A stretch of 64,000 nucleotides of DNA. Origin: Litomosoides sigmodontis (taxonomy: Eukaryota; Nematoda; Chromadorea; Rhabditida; Onchocercidae). Made by a program: the position numbers and the translations under genes. The stretch's first letter is position 1. Every line of letters begins with the position of its first letter. This document shows positions 1 through 12,833 of this stretch, piece after piece. The stretch covers positions 8,591,365 to 8,655,364 of the forward strand of contig OY718806.1 of the NCBI GenBank assembly GCA_963070105.1, read 5' to 3'. Below the pieces are notes generated by a model. The model worked only from the letters and a program-made list of their open reading frames with translations. It ran no database searches and was not told the DNA's origin.

Positions 1-169
1 TATAAAAATTTGCATGCAAAAAAATTCATATACCAAAATAAATTTCAAACCAATTGTAATCATATTTAATACTACAATATCAATACCACTGGCTGACATA
101 ACACTGCCGTATGATATCAATTTAATAACCTGCCAAGTGAATATAATTAACAAGTTAACAACGACTTAC

Positions 170-3100
170 TCATTTCGTTGCGACGGCATTTCATAGCATA
201 TATGTATTTGGTCGACAAGAAAATATTACAGAAGTGATCAAAAGGATTTTCATCTATAAAAGCTTTCAGTCCACGATCGTTCAAACAAAGCGCAGTGAAT
301 GTGTTCGGCAATGCAGCAATGACGTCGCGAGAAGTGGGTAACTAAAAAAAATCGCAAACAATAGAATGCATTTATTACAGTTATCAAATTCGCATTTTTA
401 TATCCATACCTCTTGACGGAATATTGCCCTTAAAACAGCACTCGTAACACCTTTCTCTTGCAACGACGTAAGCAACGATGGTTCCTGATAGATGAAATTT
501 GTGATCAAGCAAACAGCTGTAAATAAAGCATATTATAAACTATAAACTGCATGGAAAACAAGAAAATCTCATTTTAAGCAACTGATTTATAAATGAAAAT
601 TTGTGGGTTATCATAAACAGTAGGGATGACTGTAATTTGAATGCCAGTGACATAATGGTTTGATTACACCATTTGTCACTGAAAGCTTGTCATTATAGAA
701 CAATTAAGTGCTGACCATTATGGAACAGTGAAGCTCCAAAAAATCCGCAGTTTGTTACGATATTTACTAAAGCAGCCGGCAAAGCACTATCCATAACTGA
801 AATTTCATTGTAATAAATGCATGCATGCGTATATCGATAAACCTTGAAATGTCTCTCCAACGTCCCAAAATTTCCAAGAGATTATGGAATAAACAAACTT
901 ACTATGTCGAGTACTATCAGCAAACTGCGTATCTTGAACCGCTCTTTTGATAAAATTCAGCAATGATTTAATCAGTGCAGCACGCTGCTGGTGACACTGT
1001 TCTGTTGTAGGTCCAGTGATGCTCAGTTCCGCCAGATGCTTCATACATATATTGACATCAAACTATAAGAACTCTAAGTGACGGACATGAACTTCATGTT
1101 CGTTATACCGTGTTACACATGTGAAACAACCCAATTACTGATTGGGGATTTCAATTCAAAAATTAAGCGACAATCTACAGTTACACTTAGCAACTTCAAA
1201 ACTGCTATTCTCATTCACTTTGTCAAAAATTTCACAAACGCTAACAATTAATCGATGGACAATAATGCTCATTCCACTGCAGGATGTAAACCCATTAGCA
1301 TCTAACGAAGTCATGATATCGATAACACGAACAGCGCGTGTAACAAATGTAATGAGTTCTAAAGGTAGCGTTTCGCAGGATACTACACCCAGTAACGTTT
1401 CTGTTAAAGAGCACGAAACTAACGCTTCGCCGCCTGCAAGAAAAGACACATTCAGTAAACATTCATTCCACTGAAAATGAAGTGGTACAAGAGTGTTATG
1501 ATACTAAAGAGAACTAACTAAAAATGAAGTTACCATTTTCAAAGCCAGCAAGATGATAAAGCAAAGAAAAAAGGGCAGTGCAGAATGGCACTGTGGTATA
1601 ACCATTTCCAATTCTTCCGCACCGTAGGTCATCGACACACTGTCGAGTCACTCGGGCTAGGAAACCATGATAGGAATTTACTCCAAGGGATTCCACTACT
1701 ACATTCAATCTATAATTTTTTTGATTTCTGTAGGGTGTTTGCAAACCTCGAATTTATCAGCAAATTTTTAAGTCAGCAGTTAAAGACAAATCACTATTTA
1801 CAAATAAGACGTACTGAATGTTTCAATTTTTGCCATCAGCCACTTATTAGCACTTATTTTCCAGAAAATCAGTATGAATTAAAAATTCGGACAAAGAACA
1901 CCTTACTTTGCAGGTTTTCCAAGTGAAACAATACTAGTCAGTGTACGAAGTGCTTCCGTTTTAACAGCGTCAATGATTGATTCAGACGTATTATTAATTA
2001 GTAACAAACGAGTTATTTCTTCAATAAGGCCATCATAAAGCATTGTGGTCATTGCCCATTCTTGTATCAAACTACGAGTATAAACTGCAAAAATGGAAGC
2101 TATGCTGTTTAATTTTTTTTTTGAATGAACCACTGAGGAAATCAAAAAAATAAGCACCTAGTACAGATAGTGAAAGAAGACGGGCAATAATGCTTAGGCG
2201 TCGACCGCGAGAAGTGTTAAATGATCGCACCAGACGTAAGCGAGCTATGAAAGATGCGCGCTCATCCTCCTCAATTCTTTTACCAGATAACAAGTGTTCC
2301 AGTTCAACAGCAAAACTTTTATCTAACTGAAAAAATAATTTCTTCATTGTAAAAAAACGGAGATGAAACAATTCTTTGTCATCGCTTTGCCACTGGTTAG
2401 CAAAACCTACATTCGTCGCAGAGAGTCTTCAATTCTTAGTTTCTTCATTACGGAAATTACGTAACAAGTTATAAAGCATAATCAACTCACATGTATAGAA
2501 CGAACAACATTGTTGGTATCCGTCTGAAATCCGATTGGTAACAAGGAGGAAGGCCGCACATTTGTAGTACAACATTCGTCCATCTTCATACTCCTAAGCT
2601 TCCCATTCCAACACTGAAAAATATAAAAGTAAATAAAATATCACCCTCCCAGCTTCTCTCCTTATTCAATTTATTATCCACAAACAAAACATGAGCTACA
2701 ACAATTAGAAAACAAGCCTGGGCAATAGCATAAAGTCGGATAGTGAGCTTTTTCTGTTGAATATCACTGAGATGTTGTGAGAGAAATCTTGAGCGCTTAC
2801 TAATGACCAACAGTAATCTCAATGTTTCCACAACAACCTCCACATTACCAGAATCCAACAAGCTTAATAAGCGCTGAAATTGCTTGTTTTAATAAAAAAA
2901 AAAAGATGACACACAGGAATAATTAACCGAAAATGAAAACTATTAATGAGTGGATTAAACGAAAGAGATTGACCGAGGGGAACTCCCTACTTGAATTTTT
3001 CCAGCATGCAGTCCTGCTGCAGGGGCAGCGTTGCAGCGTACATTATCAGGGAGACCACAAGTACTTACTTATATCTTGGGAGGCACACTAATAATTCTGT

Positions 3101-3954
3101 AAGGTTATGCAATAAATGCGTAGAAGCTTTTATGCAATTCTAATTAGGCGATGAAATCACGATGCTGTCAGATTTTTTTCTAAAACTCAGGTGCCAGCAA
3201 TTTTTGTTTAATTATGATACTAACATCAATGGAGTTGTAGACTGAACGGGTGAAAGTGTTCTCGAAAAGCATAGCAGTAAAAGAAAGAACTGATGTGACG
3301 TCTGGTATTAAATTCTGGTCTTCGTCGATTGCCATTGGTGCACCCGGTGAAGAACTACACGTTACGGCATCCTTTAATACCTCATCGCACATGTTCAAAA
3401 CATCGGACCATCTCGCCATTTCAGACTGCAAAGAAGAAAAGAAAAATTTTAATAAAATAAAAAAGTGAAAATAATAAGCAAAAAAATCCCCATATCCTAA
3501 TGGAAATGAAAGCGACTACACTGCATGAAACAACACGTAATATCCCTACTTTTCCAAACTGCGGCTGCCATTCATGAACTTCAGTTAATCGTTCCAAAAA
3601 CGTTCGCCGATCCGAAGCTGATTTGATATGTTCAATAAGTTGCATACATCTGGGGAACTGAAAACGTTTGTTAAAGTAAATTTCTTTACCCGTCACCAGT
3701 GGGTCCTCAGATAATGCACAATTTCCTTGAACTAAAGATTCATTACGAGGGTTCACACTCTTTACCGAAAACATTCTGATTGCAGCATTACAAAAATCTC
3801 AATAGAATATATTCACCAGCACTCTTGTACGTCATATGGTGCTTACATTTCCATAAAAATGAAAAAAATTAATGAAAAAATCATGCAACTGCAAAAGAAT
3901 TTAACTTACAATTTCTGCACTACACGGCCGTAATGTCTTAGAATCGATTTTCAT
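170..3954 (-). CDS. eel-1: EEL-1/HUWE1 HECT E3 ubiquitin ligase, N-terminal part (partial)
   Basis: Exons on the minus strand in coding order: 3910-3954, 3550-3657, 3225-3425, 2718-2873, 2491-2613, 2158-2326, 1907-2084, 1534-1709, 1195-1433, 903-1062, 716-796, 410-516, 170-341. All phases agree and give about 638 residues; the rest lies beyond the left edge. The start [15 protein letters not shown] resembles the HUWE1 start, and [35 protein letters not shown] and NFIKRAVQD correspond to the HUWE1 N-terminal armadillo-like (DUF908/DUF913) region. In the family this ring-shaped scaffold presents substrates to a C-terminal HECT domain, which is not in the window, so catalytic integrity cannot be judged. 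The intron after 2718 appears to use a GC donor. The gene is divergent from ECSIT, with 1.7 kb between the starts. Orthology is very likely; individual exon edges are inferred. Confidence 0.93.
2614..2717 (-). other. Probable GC-AG intron in eel-1
   Basis: The exon ending ...YAIAQ is followed by CAG|GCTTGT and the next exon begins CWNGKLRS. This junction aligns with HUWE1 (LQHLAESWGGK) without a gap. No GT donor in the right phase gives an equally good join; GT options add six or seven residues. The acceptor is an ordinary TTTTTCAG. Confidence 0.55.
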
Positions 3955-5647
3955 GTCTAGTAAGAAGGCGATTTTTTTAAACAAAATCCAGTTCGAAATA
4001 AACACCAAGAAGAGATCTTAAAAAAAAGCATACGTATAGTCAATCTCATTCGTAACTTAATGCATCAGCCAATAATGCAAAAACATCACCACTACAAATG
4101 CTATGTGCAATGAAATTCGCTTATTCATGTGCTAATTTTGTTGAAAATTTAAATCCGTCAAATCCTCGTGAAGGGATACTACTACACGTGAAGGGATACT
4201 CTGCAACCACTAATGAGAAAAAAGCTTTTTCTCATCGATGTCATTCCCACTCCCTCTTTACCCTCTACAGTCATATTTGCAGTGAGCTTCAGACTTGAAA
4301 ATTTAGGTATATATCACTGCGTATCCTCTCATATTCTACCACAAGTATGTTTCGTTTCGTTGCATATTCGGTCATATCCCACATGATGTTCGGTCTGGTC
4401 ACATCATAATAATAGATCATTAAGGTATCTCATTAAGAAACAAGAATTCGTGATTGCTTCATCAACACTTTAAGTGCTGTGATGAATTATGAAAACGACA
4501 GCAGGCATAAATCCTTCAAAGGCCGCCTTCATAGCTCAAAGTATTATCCGCATATTCTGGACAACTCTTCCCAAATATCCCTCACAAATATCATGTCCCA
4601 AACCGCTGGCACGATGCCAAAGCTATCAGTTTTAAGTAATAAAGCACAAAGAGTGTTTGTATGCATTACAGTTAGCAGGACAACCACACTCAGATATCTC
4701 GAAGATAGCCCCGCTTTGATGATAACCAAACCTCACCTAGTAGACACCAGTCACTGAATGTTAGACCAATTACAATGAATGAATGAAACTTCTAAATCTA
4801 TTAAATGAAACTAAATTTTTGAACATTTTTTGAATATTTATTCATTTTCTCCATTAATTTAGCATTTGGAATGGTCATAATCAACAATGTAACATGATGC
4901 CAAGAATTTCAGTGAAGCAAAAGGAAAGCTGGTGAGTGTTACGTCAGTGAATCTTCTCGCTACTGCGAAAATATTGTGTGGCCGAAAAATCCCACATACA
5001 TCCTTGTATCATATCACATTTAAAGAATGCAGTAAAGACGTCTAGTAGTGGAGTAGCGCACAGAAGAATGCGAAACATCGGCTTTCATCATTTCTTTCTT
5101 TTTTTTTTTACATTATTTTAGAATCAATTGATTCATTCGAGCATTCCTTTTTCTTTTCTGGAAGTTTCAGGCCACATTTATTTCTGCCATCCTACCTACT
5201 CTCTCATCAGTCTACCCGCCCGCATACTCAATAACTTACAGTAATAACCGTACTCAGTCCCTCCAAATCCCAAATCCAATTGCACGCCGGTGTACATGCA
5301 CACGTCCACCTCTAAATAGTGCAAAATGATCGTTGCATGCGACGAGAATGTTAATGGTAGAGACAGTGATTTTCGTTTAATATGTGCAGGATGTTACAGG
5401 TCAAGCTTTTCTACCGGAACTAACCGAATGAGATAATAACGGCAAGCTTAATTCACACGTAAGTCATTTCGTTCCACATGTTTGATCATAAATCTTACAT
5501 CGATAATCAACTAATATCGGAAACTCATGGTTTTAGTTATGTAAATTTCGAACATGCTGGTACCTAGCTATAGTGCAAGCTTTAAGCTATAATTTTCTAG
5601 GATATCCGAGATGTCTTCAGCTGAGATATATTTTTTATTATTTCAGG
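3955..5647. other. Intergenic region between divergent eel-1 and ECSIT
   Basis: The region lies between two divergent starts and so presumably holds both promoters. The short open frames at 4098-4298 and 4479-4757 have no recognisable domain or good splice context. The 14-bp word CGTGAAGGGATACT occurs twice, at 4167 and 4187. I see no RNA gene. Confidence 0.5.
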
Positions 5648-8001
5648 ATGAAAGCTAGAATCAAATTATTTGGATTGCATTATGGGTTGTCGCTGTGTTG
5701 TAAGCCAACACAGTGTCTAACATATCGTTTTGCATCCGGAAGCAATCAGAAATCGAGGAAGGAGTTACTTCCATTTGAACAGCGTTTTCATGAGGTGGCA
5801 GTCGAATTACGTACCAAGCAAACTTTTCTAAGTGTTATCGGTAGGTTTAGGAACCGTACGTAATTCAACATGATCTGTGGGAAATCGCGGACAAATTGTA
5901 GTAAACTTACCATTTTTGACTTGTGTAGGAGTAAATTTTGTAAATGATTAAAGGAATTTCTAATTTTGTACTACAATGTTTCAATGTTCAACGAAGATCA
6001 CATTGTTTTTCTTGCCTTCCTTAGCAGTCTGCCGTTAGTGATGGCATAGTTGGACACCAGACAAAATCATAATTCAACTTTTTGAATAGAGTTTGTGATG
6101 TCAGTCGTTGAACATCGAATTTCAACCGTTGTTTTTAGACCATTCAGTTACATAACCTGGTACTCCTGCAGGTGAATGAAGACGGGAAATAGCATGTTAT
6201 GTACCCCCCAGGTTTATGCACGAAATTGGATGATGTATTATTTCAGAAAATTTTTGTAAAAAGCAAATTCATGCTCGAGGACACGTAGAATTTATAAATT
6301 CGGCACTAAAATATATGAAGGAATACGGGTTGCAGAAAGATCTGGACATTTACAAATCGTTGCTCAATATATTTCCGAAAGGACCTATGATACCTACGAA
6401 TGTTTTTCAGGTTTGGGCTGCTTATGTTTTTCCTAGATATCAGCTGGTACTTTTTTTGTTGTGATTTGAGATGAAATTGATATAATCTTATAAATTTTAG
6501 CGAAGATTTCTCTATTATCCTCAGCAGCAGATATGTTGCACCAAACTTCTCGACGAAATGGAATGGTTTGGTTCGTACGTTTTCCGAATTCCGTAACATT
6601 TCGTCTTCAAGTAATTTTCAAATAGAAATATGTAATTCAGCAGTGCAAAAAGGAACAGTACTTTCACGTAACCATCCATGTAAAAATATTATGTAAAACG
6701 TGAAAATTTATGATCGACTGACTGCTTCTATGCATTACAGGAGTACAGCCTGACAAAGAAATTCATGATTTAGTCGTTAACGCCTTTGGTGAGTGGAATT
6801 ATGTCACGAAGAAAGCGAAACGCATGATGTATTGGATGCCGAAGTTGAAGCACTCGAATGCTTATTTGGACCGTCGGAAAATTGAGGGCAAAAAGTTGAG
6901 TGCTATAGATCTTGGTTATTTGGCATTAAAAATGATATCACGCGATCCAAGTACACGAATAACACTTGTTAGGGTTAGTTTATTGCAATTTTCATCTATA
7001 ATTATGTACTTTCATCTATTGTTAGAGCTTCTGTTGCAGTTGGAAAATGTTTTTTCAGCAGCTTTTTCTGAAAAATCTGGATTTCGGTGATATTCAGCAG
7101 AAGACATACTTCGTATTCCATAACAAATTGTTCTTTTCGGGGCGTATTTCATCCTAAAACCTCAAGATTATAAGATTATTAGATGCAAAATTTTATAGAT
7201 TAACGAAAAAGAGACAGAGCTAGATGAGTCAGATAGATGGCTGTTATCTGCTCAAAGTCTTCTTCAAAGGAAATTACTGCAATGTTTGGAAAATAATTCT
7301 ACGTTATATGTGGACGGACCAAACAAAGTGTATTTAATGGATAATTGTGTTAAGTACGTTGGTCTCTTCAGTGATCCAAAATCTGAGTACTACGAAAAAT
7401 ATGGTGAAGATGATATGGTAAAAGCTTTTTTATTTAGATGATTTTTGTATTTAATAATAAATTTTATTCAGATCGGATATGATGTTTAATTAATTTATTT
7501 GTGAACGCAGTTTTTTTGGATTTGTTCTGGTGTCGACATTTTAGCACATGCTGACATATTGTATTGTCCTAAAAGCCCTTTATTTTCATTTGAAATAGAA
7601 GTATTGCATCAAATAGCCTTGGAATCAATCGCTATATTTTTAAAAATTTGCGAAGTTAGGTCATGCATTATTTTGCGGAACCAAATTAATCAGTGGTTAT
7701 CGACCGATTCAGTTTGTCCATTTCTTTTGCAAGTTTTATTCTTTTTGCTCTTTTTCAGGACGAAGACTTTGAAAACTGGAAAAGCGAGTGGGATGAAGGA
7801 TATGAAAAACGTCAAAAATGCAGCATTCACGAACAGATGCATGAAACAGTTTTGGCCCTTTCAGTTTTTGGCAAAGTTTGTCAGGATACTGCAGTCAGTT
7901 GGATCACTCATTTGCAAGAAAAGAATCCATCCTTACGTAATGCCCGGGTTTTATTCCGAACGAGACAAGCTTGTGAGACACTGGTAACACAATTATCTTG
8001 A
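5648..8001 (+). CDS. ECSIT: ECSIT homologue, mitochondrial complex I assembly factor
   Basis: Exons 5648-5840, 6247-6410, 6501-6570, 6741-6973, 7199-7417 and 7759-8001 join in phase into 373 residues ending in TGA. Matches to ECSIT include RGHVEFINSALKYMKEYG, LLNIFPKGP, the FLYYPQQQ..LLDEMEWFG block, GVQPDKE, and a C-terminal block with LYVDGPNKVYLMD and WITHLQEKNPSLRNARVLFR. In animals ECSIT works with NDUFAF1 and ACAD9 in mitochondrial complex I assembly and also has a reported role in Toll/BMP signalling. The latter role should not be assumed for a nematode. The basic N-terminus (MKARIKLFGLHYGLSLC) suits a mitochondrial presequence. Start choice: the ATG follows a TTTCAG that could be a trans-splice acceptor. 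Human ECSIT is somewhat longer (431 residues). Confidence 0.93.
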
Positions 8002-10035
8002 TGTGAACTTTTTTATTAATTTCTGTTTACTAGAAGTTGGTGCAGTTAATAGACCTGCGTTTTAAATTATTCTTATTTCTATATAAGACCGACATGTTTG
8101 TGCAGAGAAACCAGTATTTCTTTTGTATTGTTTTTCCAGTGATATTGGAATTTTTTTTTCATTTGCGTATTAAAAGTATTGCGTACTTTACATCATTGTG
8201 GAACGATGTTTAAATTGTTTTGGACATATTGATAAATCATACATTCAAACTTCAAGATCCGTGCACAATTTTTTGAATAGTTCATGTTGAAGAAGTGCGA
8301 TATCAGGGTGCATGGCTGAATCTGTAATGGTGAATGGGATGTTGAGTATGAAAGAAAATACGGAGGGTTTCAAGATAAAATGAGACGCTTTCCACAGAAC
8401 AATTTTAAGATATGTAGTCTTTCATATCATGTAGTAATTTGGCTGGTCATCAATGCAGCAAAGCCATTTTGCAGTTTAAATCATAACTGGGAATTCTAAA
8501 ATCAGCTTTAAATTAGGCGAGGGAAAAGCGAGCAAGAAATTACCTCTTCGAAGTGTAACATTCTTAGAAGGCCAACATTTGTTTCTGTTTTCCTACCCCT
8601 AATTCAGGACCGAAGAAGAGAATGCTCTTCGACATTTGAAACACACATTCATCATATTCGTTTTTTAGTTTTTGTTTCTCGGAAAATATTTTTGAAATAA
8701 TTCATCACACCGATAATAGGTAAGTTCCAGCAGGATTTAGAGTTCGAAACCTGTTACAAGTGCGATTTGCGAAACGTCATTCAATTTTATCTCACGCTTT
8801 AGCACTTTCTTCAGCGTGAAAGTCTCGTAATTTAATGAGATCAACCAATACCCAGTTGATAGATAGTGAATGCTCCACTGGGTTAATAACTGTATTGCTT
8901 TCATAGATCAGTACAGGTATATTCCATCTGACATCAATATTGAAATAAATATTGCAGTTTTATTCTTTTTTTTTCAATATTTGAATGTACTGGAAGTGAA
9001 AGATGTCCAGCTAAAGGAGATGCGATCTATAACAATCTTTAGATGATCATCCTAGGAATGCTACCATGCTTAAAAGCTGAGTATTTTCATTTGAGAACAT
9101 TTACGTCTTGTTTTCGAGGAAATACGATATCACGCTCACAACAATGATGTGTTGTCTGATTGATGCAGTTGTAACATAATCTAATAAAAGATGCAAGCTG
9201 ATATTGGTATCATGGATGTGATGAAATAGTATACATACATTTCATAACAATTTTCATTTTCCAGGAAATTCATGGATTCGTTGCAGTTTAATCGAAGGTT
9301 AGTGTTTGAAACAACTGCAACAGTTTTCACTGCAGCTAGTATTCCCCGTCAGTGTTACCTGAAATGAGATTACTCGACATGACTCATCGCTGAACAATGT
9401 AACGCTTGGATTAAGAAAGAAAAGAAGGAAGGAATTGCAACTTATAGAATTTTTCAAATTTAAAGGCAACAATGAATAAGGAAGTTCAGAAAGAAGAAAA
9501 AATGAATGCTGTCACTTCCTTTCTTTTTTCTGTTCTTTAAATTAGTCAGTTATTTATCAACAAAAATGTTGCAAACAATTAACATTAATTTTTCACTAAT
9601 CTCTCTTACCTCATTAACTTCTCCATCCAACTAAATCAATCATAATTTAAGAAGGAGAATGAATGAAATGTCTAATTTTCCACTCATCAATATATTTCCT
9701 CTTTTCACTCTCAAATCCTAATTTCATCATTTCTTACATGTAAATAGATAGCTATGTGAAAATGAAAAAACTACGTTATATTCCAAAACGGGAATTGAAG
9801 TATGACGAAAGTTTATTTATTACACTCAAATCCTTTAAACTCTTCATCTTTCGCTCTCTCTCTCTCTCTCTTTCTCTTCCTCTCCATAGGACGAATTCAT
9901 GTGTATATACTGATATTCTCTTTTTTTTCTCATTTCCTTTCTATTACTGACTGGAAAGAAGAAAAAAAGAAATCGCATGATTTACAGATGATTTATTCTT
10001 TTATTCCAATTAGTTCATTCATATGGCAAAGTATT

Positions 10036-10241
10036 GTGTATGTGTATGGATGTGAGTGTATGTGTGTGTGTGCGTGTATGTGTGTGTGTGTATGTGTGTG
10101 TGTGTATGTGTGTGTGTGTATGTGTGTGTGTGTATGTGTGTGTGTGTATGTGTGTGTGTGTGTATGTGTGTGTGTATGTGTGTGTGTGTATGTGTGTGTG
10201 TGTGTATGTGTGTGTGTGTATGTGTGTGTGTGTGTGTTTGT
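10036..10241. repeat. TATGTG-type (GT)n minisatellite
   Basis: About 200 bp of GT dinucleotides interrupted regularly by TA, giving a higher-order unit of roughly 12-14 bp (TATGTGTGTGTG). It is alternating purine/pyrimidine DNA. It is translated in all three frames without stops, which explains the Cys/Val-rich open frames here. Confidence 0.95.
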
Positions 10242-10334
10242 AGTATGTGTTTTGTTAACTATTTATGATGTGATTTTTCAATGTTTTCATTTCTTTTCAA
10301 AAAAATATATCTCCCACAATAAATAATATGATTG

Positions 10335-10345
10335 AAAGGAGAGAA

Positions 10346-10390
<45 letters not shown>

Positions 10391-10413
10391 GAGGGAGAGA
10401 GGGAGGGAAAGAA
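10335..10413. repeat. (GA)n purine tract
   Basis: About 79 bp of GA repeats with GGGA variants, 95 bp after the GT minisatellite. It is homopurine on the plus strand. Confidence 0.95.
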
Positions 10414-12228
10414 GTGATGAGAAAATGGTACAAAAATGGTAATCAACCAAATGAATCAATTTCATTCTTCGTGAAAGGATTGCAGGATAATAATGTGGCT
10501 AATAAATAAATTCAATGAAATAGTTTAGTGCTCAAAGAGAATTGATTATTTCAAAGTACAATTGTAATGTCTCTTAAAAAAATAATTGTCCAAAATTAAG
10601 TCAAATTATCACATGAACTAAATTCATTGAGTTAGAGTTAAATTGGCAAAAATTATAGTTGTTATGAAATTTTTCATATAAAAACAAAGAAAAAAAAGAT
10701 ATTTAATAAGTTTCCGGAAATTTCATCAATGAAGAACTAAAAATGTCTTGTCCTAAAATTTCAGCATTACTCAAGCACAATGATACATCCTAAATTCATC
10801 ATTCATCATCATCTCTCTCACTTTCACGTAATTTATCCCGCTCGAAAATTATGAACCGGAGCAATCCGCTGAATCAATTCTAATTTCATTCAACTAAAAT
10901 AAAACTCAAAATGATTGAAATGCTTCTCAATACACGTTCATCATGCTCTCTCCTCACTGATCAATCGCAACACTCATTGCAAATGTTATGAAAGTGGGAA
11001 TTTGACGAATCATTCAAATCACATTTAACTGCAATCGCAAACACGGTAATCACATTATCAAATGAAAACAGTTTCATTGATCATTTCACATCCATTACTC
11101 GTTGGAAATAAGTGAGAAAGTTGGAAAGGAAAAAAGGAACACGAAATTCACGAAATTTGTTTCGTCGAATTTTACTTCGTTCATTGATGGTGCGGCGGAA
11201 TGTGACGATGAGTTGAGTGGATGGGGATGGTTACAAAGCTGATAAATAGAAATTAACGAACGATTGAGGGATGACAGTGACAGCTAATTTCCTAACTTCT
11301 TCTTGTGAATTATCACCTTTATTCTCCTTCATCGGTAAACAACAAACCGTACTGTTGAATTGTCGCTATTTGAGGAGAATAAAAAAATTAGAGGGAAAAT
11401 GATGAGAGTTATCTGTTAACTTTTCAGGGTGCAATAGTAACTCTGTACATCATAACTTTAATTGACTAAAATTTTCTAACAATTCATATGACGCATTACA
11501 GTTTCAATTTAGGAATAATTTTTAAGATTAAAAATTTGGGCAAAAATTGTTTTGCTGAGGAAATTTAACTCATTCATGATGATCAGGATAATTTTGCATG
11601 AGTGTTAGCTGGTAGGCTTCAGCTAGGTGGTTGCTGCTTGCATGTAGCTGCTGCTCCGCAATCACTTTGATAATAGCAATTTTACAAAACACAAAACGAA
11701 ATCCATCATTTGCATCAGTTAAAATGTAATTTTAACTAATTTTTCACGAAAAATAATGAGGAATATTATTGCAAAATTTTTTGATAAATTGATAGTATTA
11801 GGATGCGTTCCACATTTAGTGAAAGCAATCGATAAGCTGATTGGAAATACCCATACGATGATTGCAAATTACAGCTAACACTTGATAAATTGACAAATGC
11901 TTTCCATAAAACATTTAGCTGTAGCGGTTGCAAACATTTAAAGTTTGAACGAACGAAAACAAATTTCAAAAAATTAATCTTAAAATTAAGTTTTGGCCGT
12001 TGCTGTTGTTTCGCAGTGTTTATTGGTATAATTGCGCAAAAAAAAAAATTTAATTTTTCAACAAACGAAAAGTGTGGAAAAAAAAGTTTTGGGTAGGTCA
12101 GATGACAGCTATGAGAATGCTAGGCATTGAATTGAGAAAAACCTTACAGTTGCCGATCTGAGAATATGTGTGAAATGAATTCAGAATATTAGCAACACCA
12201 GTTGCATCTTCAAAGTCTATACCTACAT

Positions 12229-12371
<143 letters not shown>

Positions 12372-12791
12372 TGTCTGGAACAATAGTCAGTTGCAGATAT
12401 AGTGAAATCAGAATACTAGTGAAATAACAAATAGCAATTAATTAGTGGTTAAGACCAAGTAATTAAGGGTTGTTAAGATGAAGGAATGAAGAGATATGTT
12501 ATGGGAAATTTTAGGAAATTAAAGGTAACGTGTGGATTGAAAAGATTTCGGTTTTTTTTTTCTGTCTCTCTCTCTCTCTCTCTCTCCCTCGAGAACAGGT
12601 CAAATGGAAAAATAAGAGGAATATTGAAATGAGGTAGCGATGAGGAGAGAAGAGAAGAGAGTAGGACTGATAAAAACAAACGAACGAGAGAGGAGGGAAA
12701 ATTGCATGGATCAAACAGATGACGAACAGTAGCATTTTTTCACATGTATATGCGTTCCACGACGGTGACCAGGAACCAGTGTTCACGGAAG

Positions 12792-12800
12792 GATATAAAA
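12792..12800 (+). promoter_or_regulatory. TATA box of the collagen gene
   Basis: GATATAAAAG lies about 35-40 bp before the collagen ATG at 12834. A TATA element at this spacing would give a very short leader. Confidence 0.5.
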
Positions 12801-12833
12801 GAACCTCGCCGCTAGTCATTATGATGGCGTAAA

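Noticed and set aside
2133..2157. A 25-nt intron in eel-1 joining CTAG to TGGTTCATTC
   Set aside because: It is in phase, but the same donor with the TTTTTGCAG acceptor before 2084 gives a gap-free match to HUWE1 ([13 protein letters not shown]) and a normal 73-nt intron.
3658..3774. eel-1 start at the ATG of 3774 ([11 protein letters not shown]...)
   Set aside because: The upstream exon [15 protein letters not shown] matches the HUWE1 N-terminus and splices in phase to [12 protein letters not shown] after TTTTCAG; the extra residues are intronic.
10036..10241. Regularly spaced repeats resembling a CRISPR array
   Set aside because: The unit is GT dinucleotide with TA interruptions and has no unique spacers; the genome is eukaryotic.
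9802..10326. Cys/Val-rich open frame of 174 codons
   Set aside because: More than a third of it is the GT minisatellite, and the remainder has no conserved domain.
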